Origin: Pseudomonadota bacterium | GTDB lineage: Bacteria > Pseudomonadota > Gammaproteobacteria > Burkholderiales > Methylophilaceae | Length of the DNA: 64,000 nt | Direction of reading: 5' to 3' | Assembly (NCBI GenBank): GCA_029563075.1 | Contig: JAKQTN010000077.1 | Coordinates: 115,824-179,823, forward strand | Shown: positions 28,006-37,266 of the stretch, piece by piece | Position numbering within the stretch: the stretch's first letter is position 1 | How the letters are laid out: each line of letters begins with the position of its first letter | The notes under the pieces: generated by a model | What the model was told of the DNA's origin: nothing | The model's database searches: none | The model's input: the letters and a program-made list of their open reading frames with translations, nothing else | Made by a program: the position numbers and the translations under genes

Positions 28006-28371
28006 TTAACCCAGTTTCTCAATAATTACTTTCAACTCATCTTTAGAAATTGGCTTCTGAACACACGCTTTGGCACCCATTTTCCCTGCCCAGGAGAGAT
28101 CGGTCACCTGCAGTTTGCCGGAACATAAAATCACGGGGATTTCGGTGGTCGCCGGGTCTTTTGTCAGTGTGCGCGTCGCCTGAAAACCTGTTAATCCGGT
28201 CATGATGATATCCATGATGATGAGATCCGGCATAATGCCAGCAGCCTTTTCCACACACGCCTCACCGCTTTCCAGCGCGACGACTTGGAAACCCAGTTCC
28301 TCCAGCAACTCAGTTAGATAAAACCGGTCTGTTGCAGAATCATCCACGATTAAGATTTTATTAATGGCCAT
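28006..28371 (-). CDS. pilH: single-domain response regulator PilH
   Basis: Stand-alone CheY-like receiver of 121 residues. It has the acidic pair IVDDSAT, phospho-acceptor Asp in LIIMDIIMTGLTGFQ (about Asp54), and the conserved Lys in CVQKPISKDEL. The segment GLTGFQATRTLTKDP is characteristic of PilH, which affects pilus retraction in P. aeruginosa. GGAGAG precedes the ATG. It follows pilG by 18 bases. Confidence 0.92.
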   Translation of the reverse strand: MAINKILIVDDSATDRFYLTELLEELGFQVVALESGEACVEKAAGIMPDLIIMDIIMTGLTGFQATRTLTKDPATTEIPVILCSGKLQVTDLSWAGKMGAKACVQKPISKDELKVIIEKLG

Positions 28372-28389
28372 TACGGCTCTCCAAAAACA

Positions 28390-28776
28390 TTATTTATTGA
28401 TGTAAGTATTTACCGCATTAATCAAAGTATCTTGAGTAAACGGTTTGGTTAAATATTGATCAGAACCCGCCATCCGCCCGCGCGCGCGGTCGAATAAACC
28501 ATCTTTACTGGACAACATAATTACAGGGGTGGATTTGAATTTTGCATTGCGCTTAATCAGTGAACAGGTCTGGTAGCCATCCAGGCGCGGCATCATGATA
28601 TCCACAAAAATCACTTGCGGATGCAGGTCGGCAATTTTGGCCAGCGCATCAAAACCATCTTCTGCCAGAATCACTTCACAGCCTGCTGTTTTAAGAAATA
28701 TCTCTGCGCTGCGGCGTATCGTATTGCTGTCGTCAATGACCATAACTTTTGTACCGGCTAAATTCGCTTGCGCCAC
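28390..28776 (-). CDS. pilG: single-domain response regulator PilG
   Basis: CheY-like receiver that promotes pilus extension in the P. aeruginosa system. Family segments are KVMVIDDSNTIRR, GFDALAKIADLHPQVIFVDIMMPRLDGYQT (phospho-acceptor Asp) and VIMLSSKDGLFDRARG..GSDQYLTKPF. An upstream ATG at 28794 has no ribosome site and lies within an inverted repeat. The GTG at 28776 has AGGGGAG at 6 bases and gives the usual PilG length of about 128 residues, so it is preferred. It is the first gene of the Pil-Chp operon. Confidence 0.93.
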   Translation of the reverse strand: MAQANLAGTKVMVIDDSNTIRRSAEIFLKTAGCEVILAEDGFDALAKIADLHPQVIFVDIMMPRLDGYQTCSLIKRNAKFKSTPVIMLSSKDGLFDRARGRMAGSDQYLTKPFTQDTLINAVNTYINK

Positions 28777-28791
28777 TTGATACTCCCCTGA

Positions 28792-28811
28792 CATATAAAT
28801 AAATTTATATG
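28792..28811. repeat. 9-bp perfect inverted repeat upstream of pilG
   Basis: CATATAAAT and ATTTATATG separated by 2 bases, directly upstream of the preferred pilG start and its ribosome site, in an AT-rich 245-base region divergent with the FIST gene. It could be an operator or chance in AT-rich DNA. The gap 28777-29040 carries no further ORF. Confidence 0.35.
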
Positions 28812-29040
28812 CTTTAACATTGCCTCATTACAAACAATCTTTAAAAATGTATTTTTGCTGATATTTTTAAATGATTTTATTCTTTTACGCTTACAAATAT
28901 TACATTTTCTGAAATAATTTGCAACACTTACATAATATTTGTAATAATATACTTTAACAACAATAAAGTCGGCTTGACAGCCTAATGCAAAGAATTTGGC
29001 TCTGAATTATTCGATACATATTTAGTAGGAACCTGCAACA

Positions 29041-30201
29041 ATGATTATTAGACAAGAGTCCGTAGATTCAAAGATGGCATTAAAGGATTTGCCTGGTGCA
29101 TCACCACTTCCCAGCGCCAATCTGGTCTTGGTATTCGGCTCGGTAAAAAGATTCTCTGAAGGCAAATTACAAGGTTTTTTAAAATCACGTTATCCCGCCG
29201 CACAATTGGTAGGCTGTACCACATCGGGCGAGATTAGCCCGGCTGGCGTATTCGATGACAGCATTCAGATCACCGCCATCCAATGGGAAAAAACCATCCA
29301 ACGCGTTGCGCAAACCAAAATGTCTGGCATGCAAAGCTCATTCGAAGCCGCTGCCAGCCTGGCAAAACAGCTGAAGTCAGATGGTTTGCGGACTGTTCTG
29401 GTAATTTCAGACGGCCTGAACGTCAACGGCTCGGAATTATTGAAAGGTTTTCAAAGTGTGCTGGGCGACATCCCCATTGTAGGCGGCTTGGCCGGTGACG
29501 GGGGTGCTTTTGTAAAAACGCTGCAACTTTTTAACGATACTATTTCTGACAACCAGGTGATTGCCGTTGGCTTGTATGGCAACGCGCTCATCACCTCCAG
29601 CGGTGCGCTTGGCGGCTGGAAGCCTTATGGCCCGCCGCGCAAAGTGACCAAATCTGAGAAAAACGTGGTGCTCGAACTGGACGGAAAACCCGCATTGCCG
29701 CTGTACAGAATGTATATTGGTGAGGCGTTTGCCCGCGGCCTGCCTGGCACCGGCTTAAAGTTTCCGCTTGCAGTGATTGAAGAAGGCAAGCGGGATGTTG
29801 AAAAAATTCGCACGCTGCTGGCTATCGACAGCAATAAAAATAGTCTGACCTTTGCGGGCAATGTTGAAGAAGGTGAAACGGTGCGGCTGTGCCAGACCAA
29901 CCATGACAGACTGGTGGAAGGCGCAGGCGGCGCTGCTAATCTGGTGATGGACGGCCTGAGCGCGAACAAGACCAACCAGCCTGGATTGGCCGTATGTGTG
30001 AGCTGTGTGGGCCGCAAAGGTGTCATGGCGGAACAGGTTGTAGATGAAGTGAAACTGGTGCAGCAAATTTTAGGGCCGCAAACCAGCGTCACTGGCTTCT
30101 ACTCTTATGGCGAACTTGCACCGCGCCCAAACACCACCGATAGCGTGCTTCATAACCAGACCATGACCATTGGCTATTTGAGCGAGAATTTAGTGACGTA
30201 A
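29041..30201 (+). CDS. FIST-domain sensory protein
   Basis: Protein of 386 residues with FIST_N and FIST_C domains. The N-terminal half has LVLVFGS, LVGCTTSGEISPAGVFDDSIQITAI and TVLVISDGLNVNGSELLKGF..PIVGGLAGDG. The C-terminal half has GEAFARGLPGTGLKFPLAV and a conserved end, CVGRKGVMAEQVVDEVKLV..TGFYSYGELAP. FIST domains are proposed ligand-sensing modules, often found near or fused to chemotaxis and c-di-GMP proteins. No signal peptide is seen. The gene is divergent from pilG, which suggests it may feed or modulate the Pil-Chp pathway; this link is inference. Confidence 0.9.
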   Translation: MIIRQESVDSKMALKDLPGASPLPSANLVLVFGSVKRFSEGKLQGFLKSRYPAAQLVGCTTSGEISPAGVFDDSIQITAIQWEKTIQRVAQTKMSGMQSSFEAAASLAKQLKSDGLRTVLVISDGLNVNGSELLKGFQSVLGDIPIVGGLAGDGGAFVKTLQLFNDTISDNQVIAVGLYGNALITSSGALGGWKPYGPPRKVTKSEKNVVLELDGKPALPLYRMYIGEAFARGLPGTGLKFPLAVIEEGKRDVEKIRTLLAIDSNKNSLTFAGNVEEGETVRLCQTNHDRLVEGAGGAANLVMDGLSANKTNQPGLAVCVSCVGRKGVMAEQVVDEVKLVQQILGPQTSVTGFYSYGELAPRPNTTDSVLHNQTMTIGYLSENLVT

Positions 30202-30317
30202 TGTTTTTGTATTGATAATATTAAACTGATAACATAAATTTGGAAGCATCTGTTCTAAATGGTATTTTTTGTTTTATGATGGTTACTTGGTTTTTATAAT
30301 TAAAAAAGGGGAAAATC

Positions 30318-30821
30318 ATGTCTAGCTCCGTTACGCTCAAAGGCAATCCAGTAGAGGTTGCTGGCAACCTGCCTAAAATTGGCAGCACTGCGCCAAATTT
30401 CACGTTAGTCGATAAGGCGCTTGCAGACGTCACCTTAGATACCTATGCGGGCAAGCGTAAAGTATTGAACATATTTCCTAGTATCGATACGCCCACCTGC
30501 GCCACCTCAGTCCGCACATTCAACAAGCATGCCGCAAGCCTGGCTAACACCGTAGTATTAAATGTATCAGCCGATCTGCCCTTTGCACAAACACGTTTTT
30601 GCGCAGCAGAAGGCATCGAGAATGTCGTGAACTTATCCAGCATGCGAGGCCGTGATTTTTTAATGAATTACGGTGTGTTGCTATTTACCAGCAAACTGGC
30701 TGGCTTGTGTGCCCGTGCTGTCATTGTTCTAGATGAGAACAACGTCGTTAAATATGTTGAACTGGTGCCGGAAATTACGCAGGAACCTAACTATAATGCT
30801 GCGCTTGCTGCATTAAAATAA
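30318..30821 (+). CDS. tpx: thiol peroxidase Tpx (atypical 2-Cys peroxiredoxin)
   Basis: Reduces hydrogen and lipid peroxides using thioredoxin. The 167-residue protein has the N-terminal [18 protein letters not shown], the peroxidatic Cys about 60 in [10 protein letters not shown], and the resolving Cys about 95 in TRFCAAEGI, the spacing typical of Tpx. AGGGG lies just before the ATG. It ends at a strong bidirectional terminator. Confidence 0.97.
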   Translation: MSSSVTLKGNPVEVAGNLPKIGSTAPNFTLVDKALADVTLDTYAGKRKVLNIFPSIDTPTCATSVRTFNKHAASLANTVVLNVSADLPFAQTRFCAAEGIENVVNLSSMRGRDFLMNYGVLLFTSKLAGLCARAVIVLDENNVVKYVELVPEITQEPNYNAALAALK

Positions 30822-30837
30822 TCAAGTTATTTAAAAT

Positions 30838-30866
30838 AAAAAGCCAGCTTAACGCTGGCTTTTTTG
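30838..30866. terminator. bidirectional intrinsic terminator
   Basis: Stem GCCAGC / GCTGGC (extended by A/T pairs) with loop TTAAC, flanked by an A tract on the left and a T tract on the right, so it gives a U run in both directions. It separates the convergent tpx and MazG-family genes. Confidence 0.9.
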
Positions 30867-30889
30867 TGGGAGCAGTTTTTAAATCGCCC

Positions 30890-31243
30890 CTATAAATATT
30901 CCGTATATCTAGCATTGCTGCCTCGCGCTTTTTCAACCGGGTACTTCTGCGCGTTCAGTTCTATTTTCCTGTTAGTCGCATCTATCAAATCAATTTTCAG
31001 CACTTCGGCGATTCTGAGCAAATACACAAACGTATCCGCCAGTTCATGCGCTACCGCTTCACGTTTTTCGGGTGATAATTGCTGACTTTCTTGCGGTGTA
31101 TCCCATTGAAATTGCTCAACCAGTTCCGCCGCTTCAACAATCATCGCCATCGCCAGATTTTTTGGCGTATGAAACTGCGCCCAGTCACGCTCGGCGACAA
31201 ACGCATTAATACGCGCTCTTAAATCAACCAAAGAGTCTGTCAT
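30890..31243 (-). CDS. MazG-like nucleotide pyrophosphohydrolase (dCTPase/RS21-C6 type)
   Basis: Predicted all-alpha NTP pyrophosphatase of 117 residues that cleans non-canonical or excess nucleotides. It has ERDWAQFHTPKNLAMAM, EAAELVEQFQW and ELADTFVYLLRIA, which together carry the metal-binding acidic residues (EAAEL and ELADT). This pattern fits the DCTPP1/RS21-C6 branch. AAGGAG precedes the ATG. It is the last gene of a leftward cluster beginning with the RNB gene. Confidence 0.88.
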   Translation of the reverse strand: MTDSLVDLRARINAFVAERDWAQFHTPKNLAMAMIVEAAELVEQFQWDTPQESQQLSPEKREAVAHELADTFVYLLRIAEVLKIDLIDATNRKIELNAQKYPVEKARGSNARYTEYL

Positions 31244-31315
31244 GATATTCTCCTTACGATTTAACTATTTTAGTTTCGACATAACCTAAAGGTTAGTCTC
31301 CACTGAAACTTCGGA

Positions 31316-32464
31316 CTAAAGTCCTTGTTTTCTGTTGCTTCCAGCCACCATCTTAATTTCAAACAACCGGCATTCCAGCGGTCCGTTAAACAATGGCGTG
31401 CGCTTGCTTGGGGTCAGGCGCATCAGCTTTGGCAGCCGCATATCATTGGTTAAAAAATAAGTGTTCCACCCGGCAAATCTGCGTTTCAGCGCCTCGCCCA
31501 TTTTAGGGTAAAGCAACGCCAGTTCTTCGTCTTCGCCGATGCGTACGCCATAAGGCGGATTAGCTACCAGCACACCATTATCCGCTGGCGGAATCACTTC
31601 GGTAATATCCGTCTGTGCCAACTGTACGGCTTCCAGCAAGCCTGCTTCGCTTAGATTCTGCCTGGCGATGCGCACTGCGCGTAAATCAGAATCGCTTCCA
31701 TATATTTTCTGGAAGGTCGCGGGCTGCGCCTGTTTCAGCGCGGCGTTTTTAATTTTCTTCCATGTGTCGGACTCAAAATTTTTGAGTTTTTCAAAACCAA
31801 AGCCCCTTTTTAGACCTGGCGCAATATTCAGCGCCATCATTGCCGCCTCAAGCAAAAATGTCCCGCTGCCGCACATCGGGTCCAGCAGCGGCTGCCCGGC
31901 TTTCCAGCCGGAAAGCTGCAACACACCAGCAGCCAGGTTTTCGCGCAAAGGCGCTTCGATACTGGCCTTGCGGTTGCCGCGCTGATATAGGGCATCACCT
32001 GAAGTATCCACATAAAACTGATAGCTATCCGCCGTTAAATAAGCATGAATGCGCACTGCCGGCGTTTTGGTGTCAATATATGGACGCGAACCGACAGCTT
32101 GCCTGAACTTGTCGCACACCGCATCCTTAATGCGTAGCGTGGCAAATTCCAGACTTTTTAACGGGCATTTTACGCCGGTGACTTTCACCATGAAATCATG
32201 CTTCACATCAAACCAGTTTGGCCAATTGAGCTTGTACGCCGCCTGGTATAGATCATCTTCCGTCGTATATTTTCCGCGTCCTGCCTGCATCAGCACACGT
32301 GTGGCGATGCGTGAATGCAAGTTCGCGTAATAACACACACTTAACTCACCGGCAAAAGCCACACCGCCATCGGTAGGCGTGATGTCTTTTGCATTGCCTT
32401 GCTTCAATTCGTTCACCAGCAAGGCTTCCAGGCCACGCGGACAAGTAGCAAAATATTGATTCAT
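31316..32464 (-). CDS. THUMP-domain 23S rRNA guanine-N2 methyltransferase (RlmL N-terminal type)
   Basis: SAM-dependent RNA methyltransferase of the UPF0020 family, 382 residues. It begins with NQYFATCPRGLEALLVNEL, followed by a THUMP RNA-binding domain, then the catalytic domain with motif I DPMCGSGTFLLEAA (about 205) and motif IV VANPPYGVRIG (about 300). This corresponds to the N-terminal half of E. coli RlmL, which makes m2G2445 of 23S rRNA; many bacteria carry this half alone. The 72-base gap downstream contains small hairpins but no clear terminator. Confidence 0.9.
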   Translation of the reverse strand: MNQYFATCPRGLEALLVNELKQGNAKDITPTDGGVAFAGELSVCYYANLHSRIATRVLMQAGRGKYTTEDDLYQAAYKLNWPNWFDVKHDFMVKVTGVKCPLKSLEFATLRIKDAVCDKFRQAVGSRPYIDTKTPAVRIHAYLTADSYQFYVDTSGDALYQRGNRKASIEAPLRENLAAGVLQLSGWKAGQPLLDPMCGSGTFLLEAAMMALNIAPGLKRGFGFEKLKNFESDTWKKIKNAALKQAQPATFQKIYGSDSDLRAVRIARQNLSEAGLLEAVQLAQTDITEVIPPADNGVLVANPPYGVRIGEDEELALLYPKMGEALKRRFAGWNTYFLTNDMRLPKLMRLTPSKRTPLFNGPLECRLFEIKMVAGSNRKQGL

Positions 32465-32479
32465 TCGTTCTCTTCTACC

Positions 32480-33259
32480 TTAAAAAAGCTGCTTGTTGTC
32501 ATGGGGATTATGTTCGCACAGTTTCTCTAAAAAACTTAAAAATTCTATTTTGTGCGTATGCTCAAGCATTTTCGCACGCGCATGCAAATTGACGATACGC
32601 AAATCCGGTGCATGCTTAAAGCCAAAAACGACGATGTTGCCCGGCCTGCCTGTCGGCAGCATCAATACTTTGTTATCAAAAGACTGCTCGATGCGCTGCA
32701 AGTAAATATCAAATTTTTTATCGCTGCCCCATAGATTAATTGCAAAGATGCCTTGATTTGTGAGTGCGGCTTCACAGCTGTCAAAAAAATCCTGACTGCA
32801 AAAATTGGGCGGAATGCCCACACTATCAAAGGCATCGATCATCAGCACATCGGCACTGTTAGTATGATTGAGCAGGTAGGCTATACCATCACTTTCGATA
32901 ACATTGAGCCTTGCATCGTTCTCTGGCACATAAAAATGACTACGGGCGATTCTGATAACTTGCGGGTTAATTTCCACAATAGTCTGGTTGATATCAGGGC
33001 AATATTCATGGATATACTTGGGGACGGAGCCGCCGCCCAAGCCAATGGTCAGCACGTTTTTTACCTTATCCGAAAACAGCAGAAATCCCATCATGCCGCG
33101 CGAATACGCCAGCTCGAGCGCAAACGGCGCACTGACTCTCATGCTACTCTGAATGGTGACCGAGCCTAAATACAGCGAGCGGATGCCATTGCTTTCGCTG
33201 ACTTCGACGATGCTGTCATCAGCAACACTTTTATGAATCTTTCTACCAAACTTCAACAT
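32480..33259 (-). CDS. spermidine-synthase-fold methyltransferase-like protein
   Basis: Rossmann-fold protein of 259 residues resembling polyamine aminopropyltransferases. LTIGLGGGSVPKYIHEYCP, IVEINPQVIRIARSHFYVP, VIESDGIAYLL and DVLMIDAFDSVGIPPNF are visible. The segment DAFD replaces the usual D-(S/P)-(T/S)-DP motif region, so true spermidine synthase activity is doubtful. It lies 11 bases after the RNB gene and 15 before the rRNA methyltransferase, which fits co-transcription. Function unknown. Confidence 0.75.
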   Translation of the reverse strand: MLKFGRKIHKSVADDSIVEVSESNGIRSLYLGSVTIQSSMRVSAPFALELAYSRGMMGFLLFSDKVKNVLTIGLGGGSVPKYIHEYCPDINQTIVEINPQVIRIARSHFYVPENDARLNVIESDGIAYLLNHTNSADVLMIDAFDSVGIPPNFCSQDFFDSCEAALTNQGIFAINLWGSDKKFDIYLQRIEQSFDNKVLMLPTGRPGNIVVFGFKHAPDLRIVNLHARAKMLEHTHKIEFLSFLEKLCEHNPHDNKQLF

Positions 33260-33270
33260 AAATGTTTCCG

Positions 33271-35145
33271 CTAAATCTCAACATTCTCTTCAACCACTGC
33301 AACCGGTTCAGCCGCTACAACCCCCTTAAACTTGCAATTCAGCTCCATCAGCAAAGTGTCTATATGCTTGATCTCCAGCAACACTTTTGTCCCCACCTTT
33401 AGTTCGGGCAAGCTCGGTACTTTGGTGATATAAAACATGCCGTCAATCCGCACTAGGTTCTCGCGCCAAACCGTCGCCGTGACTTCGGTCAATTGCTTCT
33501 GAATCAGGTACTGCAAGCACCAGTAACGCTCCATGCGCGTTTGAAACTCACTGTAAGCGTTATAGGTTTGATCAAAATTGCGGATAATGACATTCAGTTT
33601 GCCATCCTGCGCATTGTAAGGCGCCGGTGCTGCTTTCAGCATCGCAATCAGTTGCCGCTGATTGATCAGATCCACAGCGCGGCGCAATGGCGAGGTACAC
33701 CAGGTATACTGCGCCACGCCTAAGCCCTGATGCGGTTCTGCGTTTGATGTCATAAACACTTTTCCACCCGTTTGCGCGCGGTAAACCGCTGCAAAACCAG
33801 CCTCCTTCAATAAGCCGCCCCAATGGCTGTTGGCATGAATCATCAGCTCAGACACCACTTTATCCATCGGAGAACCACGTTCGCGCGACACGATGCTGAC
33901 AATTCCGTCGGTCACATAAAAATTGAAATCTATTTGCGGCGCACGGTTGGGATCGTACTTACCGCGTGCCTTTTCCAGCGTTTCTGCAAGATCAAACAAA
34001 AACTTGAGCCGCGACCAATATGGATGTCCGCTATCCTCGGATAAGGTTTCCGTATTGAAAAAAGGTTCTAAGGTATCATGCCGCAAATTGTCGGCAATCC
34101 GAATTTGTTCTACTTTGGTTTCGTGCGCAATCACCTCAAATTCAGGAGTCACTTCACAATACAGACTCAGCGCTGGCCTGGTTTCTCCCGCATCCAGGCT
34201 GAACGGCTGCACCACGCTATCCGGCAGCATGGTGATTTTGTTGCCGGGCATATACACGGTAGAAAGTCGCGAGAGCACAATGGCGTCCAAAGGCGTTTCT
34301 GGCAGCACGCTCAAAGCTGGTGCCGCGATATGTATACCCACTCGGATATTGCCATTATTAAGTGTTTCCAGACTGAACGCGTCATCAATCTCTGTGGTGG
34401 TGGCATCGTCAATACTGAAACATTCCGCGCTTGCCAGTGGCAAGTCTTGTGGAATCACCGGCACATCAAAGTCAGGAAAGTCCGTGCCATCGCTGAACAT
34501 CTCGCGCAGAAAAGCGCCAAGGTGATAATCGTGTGCGTTCTTGATTAAGCCGCAATCATGCATCACAGCGAGCGCCAATCGGCCCGAGGTCTGCGCGGCC
34601 TCATCAATCGCTTTCCACTCAAGGCTGTTTTTATCCGGATGATAAATCAGGCTGTCAGCCTTACTGGAAAAGCCTTCTGGCAATTGCTTATTATTCAGCT
34701 GAACCACCCAAGCCGCCATTTGCTCGGCCTGTTGTTTTTTGCGTTCCACCGCGGCAAGCGCGAGTTTTAGCGTTTCGGCGGGTGCGGCTTTATAGCGCCC
34801 TTTGCCTTTGCGGTAGAAATACATCGGTGCGCTGTGCAGCTTGATAACCGTTGCTGCCGCTTCGATTGCGCTAGGCTTTTTGCCGTAATAATCCTGCGCC
34901 AAATCCTCAAACCCGAACTCCGGTTCGCCGCAGCATTCCCACAAAAATTCCGTTTCAAGACCGTCGGCTTCGCGCTGCGCCGCTTCCATAAAACCATCCA
35001 GCGCATCCTCGAACCGCAGCAGTACGCTGTTCGACTTGATTTTAGAGCGTTTACCCGTAGGTGATTCCACCTGCATAGAGCCAGGATTCTCGGTCATGAC
35101 AAAGGACACCTTAAAATGGCCTTCTTCTTCGTAAAATACATTCAT
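33271..35145 (-). CDS. RNB-domain exoribonuclease (RNase II/R family)
   Basis: Predicted 3'-5' exoribonuclease of 624 residues. The RNB catalytic centre is clear: [18 protein letters not shown] (about 240-258) holds the metal-binding aspartates, followed by [18 protein letters not shown], and a late [11 protein letters not shown] and [20 protein letters not shown]. The N-terminal region is not a standard cold-shock pair, and the C-terminal S1-like part is short, so it is a divergent member rather than typical RNase R or RNase II. It is the first gene of the leftward cluster, 52 bases from the divergent COG0523 gene. Confidence 0.9.
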   Translation of the reverse strand: MNVFYEEEGHFKVSFVMTENPGSMQVESPTGKRSKIKSNSVLLRFEDALDGFMEAAQREADGLETEFLWECCGEPEFGFEDLAQDYYGKKPSAIEAAATVIKLHSAPMYFYRKGKGRYKAAPAETLKLALAAVERKKQQAEQMAAWVVQLNNKQLPEGFSSKADSLIYHPDKNSLEWKAIDEAAQTSGRLALAVMHDCGLIKNAHDYHLGAFLREMFSDGTDFPDFDVPVIPQDLPLASAECFSIDDATTTEIDDAFSLETLNNGNIRVGIHIAAPALSVLPETPLDAIVLSRLSTVYMPGNKITMLPDSVVQPFSLDAGETRPALSLYCEVTPEFEVIAHETKVEQIRIADNLRHDTLEPFFNTETLSEDSGHPYWSRLKFLFDLAETLEKARGKYDPNRAPQIDFNFYVTDGIVSIVSRERGSPMDKVVSELMIHANSHWGGLLKEAGFAAVYRAQTGGKVFMTSNAEPHQGLGVAQYTWCTSPLRRAVDLINQRQLIAMLKAAPAPYNAQDGKLNVIIRNFDQTYNAYSEFQTRMERYWCLQYLIQKQLTEVTATVWRENLVRIDGMFYITKVPSLPELKVGTKVLLEIKHIDTLLMELNCKFKGVVAAEPVAVVEENVEI

Positions 35146-35197
35146 AAACGCTATTTTACCGTGCTTTCAGCCAGGCTCTTGGCATAAAATACAAAAC

Positions 35198-36199
35198 ATG
35201 GATAAAAGAATACCCGTTACCCTGCTGACCGGCTTCCTCGGCTCCGGCAAAACCACGCTTTTGAATCATTTGCTTGCCAATCCGCAGATGAAAGACAGCG
35301 CTGTCATCATCAACGAACTGGGCGAAGCAGGCCTGGACCACATTCTCGCTACGCAAGTCGATAGCGAGCAAATCGCCGACAATACGGTGTTATTAAGCTC
35401 CGGCTGTGTGTGCTGCAGCTTAAAAAACGAGCTGGCGGACACCATGCGCGACTTGTTTTTCAAACGCGCGCTGCAGGCGATTCCGCAATTTAACCGCATC
35501 GTCATCGAAACCACCGGCATGGCTGATCCGGGCCCGATTTTGGCCAATCTCATGAATGAGCCTGTGATTGAATCAGTGTTTCGTCTGGACGCCGTGATTG
35601 TCACCGTTGACAGCATTTACGGCCTGAAGCAGCTGGAAGACAATGCAGAAGCGCGTAAACAGGCGGCGGTGGCGGATGTGCTGCTGCTGACCAAAACCGA
35701 TCTGGCGACGCCGGAACAATTATCTGCACTGAAAGAAAAACTCATCGCCATAAATCCTGGCGCGACACAACATAAAATACAGCACGGTGAAATCGATCCC
35801 GATTTCATCATTGATGTAGGCTTGTTCGACCCGACCGGCAAACGCGCCGAGCCGGAACGCTGGCTGCGTGCGCCACAAAAACCCAGCCTGCTTAAAAAGC
35901 CGCACAACGGCGAAATCAGCAGCTTCACTGTTACTCTGCCCAGTCCGCTCAACTGGCGTGATTTGAAACCCGTGATTTTAAAGCTCTGCCAAACCCACGG
36001 CGAAAAACTACTGCGCCTGAAAGGCATACTCCATGCGGCTGACCAACCTGCACCGATGGCGATTCACGCCGTGCATTTCACCCCCTACCCGCCAACGTTG
36101 CTGGAAGGCTGGAATGAGGAAGCGCCGAGCAACCGCATTGTGATTATTGGCAAAGGTTTGGATGAAAACGCGATTAGAAAAATACTCACGCAAGTTTGA
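35198..36199 (+). CDS. COG0523/CobW-family metallochaperone GTPase
   Basis: G3E-family GTPase of 333 residues implicated in metal (often zinc) delivery. It has Walker A GFLGSGKT (12-19), the metal-binding motif CVCC (about 70-73), the switch segment [14 protein letters not shown], guanine-specificity TKTD, and a C-terminal CobW_C domain. There is no His-rich loop. Its metal and client are not evident; no zinc-regulated paralogue or Zur site was recognised nearby. The downstream stretch 36200-36357 holds no recognisable feature. Confidence 0.93.
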   Translation: MDKRIPVTLLTGFLGSGKTTLLNHLLANPQMKDSAVIINELGEAGLDHILATQVDSEQIADNTVLLSSGCVCCSLKNELADTMRDLFFKRALQAIPQFNRIVIETTGMADPGPILANLMNEPVIESVFRLDAVIVTVDSIYGLKQLEDNAEARKQAAVADVLLLTKTDLATPEQLSALKEKLIAINPGATQHKIQHGEIDPDFIIDVGLFDPTGKRAEPERWLRAPQKPSLLKKPHNGEISSFTVTLPSPLNWRDLKPVILKLCQTHGEKLLRLKGILHAADQPAPMAIHAVHFTPYPPTLLEGWNEEAPSNRIVIIGKGLDENAIRKILTQV

Positions 36200-36357
36200 A
36201 TGCATGCACTTCAAAAGCATCTATTATCTTCATTAGCAATGTAATCTGTCTGTAAACCGCACGCCACCTGGCCTGCAGGCACTATCGATTGACAATGAAT
36301 GCGCGCGTATATGAGGGCGATGCCTCACCTTGAGCTATCACGCAGTTTATAGCTGAC

Positions 36358-37260
36358 TTACAACACGGTTTTATAATTCGTTCCAAAAAACTCCGTCATC
36401 AAGAAATCTTCCAGTTCCGCACTGTCTTCCACCCTTGCCGATTTAACCACCGTGCGCCCCAGGCGATGCGATTCCCAGTTGAAATCTCCTTGGTAATGCT
36501 CGCGAATCAGCCCAATCATCTTTCTAATCATCACCAGCCGCACATCCTGACCGGTGGCGGCCTCTACTTCAAAATACTGGCGTTTGGAGGTGCTATAATC
36601 ATTCAGCCAGCCAAGAAATGTGAAACTCGCGCTGCGGCTGCCCAAGCTGGTAATTTCAAAAATGCCGTTGGTGCCATTCTGAAAATTACTTTTGATTTTT
36701 GCGTCTCTCTTCTCTTCTTCAGTTGGGCCAGTTTCACGCGCAACCGCATCTGCGTTAATCTTTGCGGCCTCGTTCTCCGCGCGCTCCCGCTTGGCGCGTT
36801 GGGCATTAACATACGCCAGCATATCTGTCGGCGCATCCTTAGGTTTGATATCATCTTGTGGCAAACTTTCTGGCAAAGGTTTATTAGCTGCCAGTACATC
36901 TTGCGCAGAAGAATCTGTCGGCTTGGGCTTACGACTTGCTGGCTGTTTCATTACCTTTGGCTTTTTAACCGGCTCAGCAACAGGCTCTGGAAGCGGCTCT
37001 GGCATTGCCTCCTGAGGCTGCTCCGGAATCACTTCCGCTTGTTCCGGCTGGGCTAGCACCACCTGAAACGGCGGCGGTTCGCTCTTCTGCTCCTGCTGAA
37101 ATTCCGGCACTACAAAGAACAGGATAAGTGCATGTATTGCCAGTGAAAACGCAAACGCTACCAGGGTATTACGGCTGATGTTGAAGCGAATCAGCCTGTC
37201 GTTTCTTGGTGTTTGCAAAAAAGCTTCAAATTCGTGATTATTAGAAAGATTTATTGCCAT
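36358..37260 (-). CDS. TonB-like membrane-anchored protein of unknown function
   Basis: About 300 residues: a short cytosolic start, one membrane helix (about 33-50), then a Pro/Glu/Lys-rich linker (about 58-110) like that of TonB, a charged helical stretch, and a C-terminal domain of about 100 residues (GIFEITSLGSRSASFTFLGW..RQYFEVEAATGQDVRLVMIRKMIGLI) that is not the usual TonB C-terminal domain. It probably spans the periplasm from the inner membrane. A TTG at 37263 opens the frame, but the ATG at 37260 is more likely, 6 bases after the hrpA stop, so translation may be coupled. Not a canonical TonB; function unknown. Confidence 0.7.
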   Translation of the reverse strand: MAINLSNNHEFEAFLQTPRNDRLIRFNISRNTLVAFAFSLAIHALILFFVVPEFQQEQKSEPPPFQVVLAQPEQAEVIPEQPQEAMPEPLPEPVAEPVKKPKVMKQPASRKPKPTDSSAQDVLAANKPLPESLPQDDIKPKDAPTDMLAYVNAQRAKRERAENEAAKINADAVARETGPTEEEKRDAKIKSNFQNGTNGIFEITSLGSRSASFTFLGWLNDYSTSKRQYFEVEAATGQDVRLVMIRKMIGLIREHYQGDFNWESHRLGRTVVKSARVEDSAELEDFLMTEFFGTNYKTVL

Positions 37261-37266
37261 CAAAAT

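Noticed and set aside
28974..29000. Sigma70 promoter for the FIST gene at TTGACA
   Set aside because: A good -35 hexamer is present, but no -10-like hexamer occurs at acceptable spacing.
31260..31330. Regulatory or terminator hairpins between the rRNA methyltransferase and MazG-family genes
   Set aside because: Several short stems (TAACC/GGTTA, GGACT/AGTCC) exist, but they are 5 bp or so with no T run.
32480..33259. Genuine spermidine synthase (speE)
   Set aside because: The fold matches, but the active-site aspartate region is not canonical and no polyamine genes are nearby; kept as fold-level call only.
36200..36357. Small gene or RNA in the gap between the COG0523 GTPase and TonB-like genes
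   Set aside because: No open frame with a ribosome site, no stable stem and no terminator could be found.
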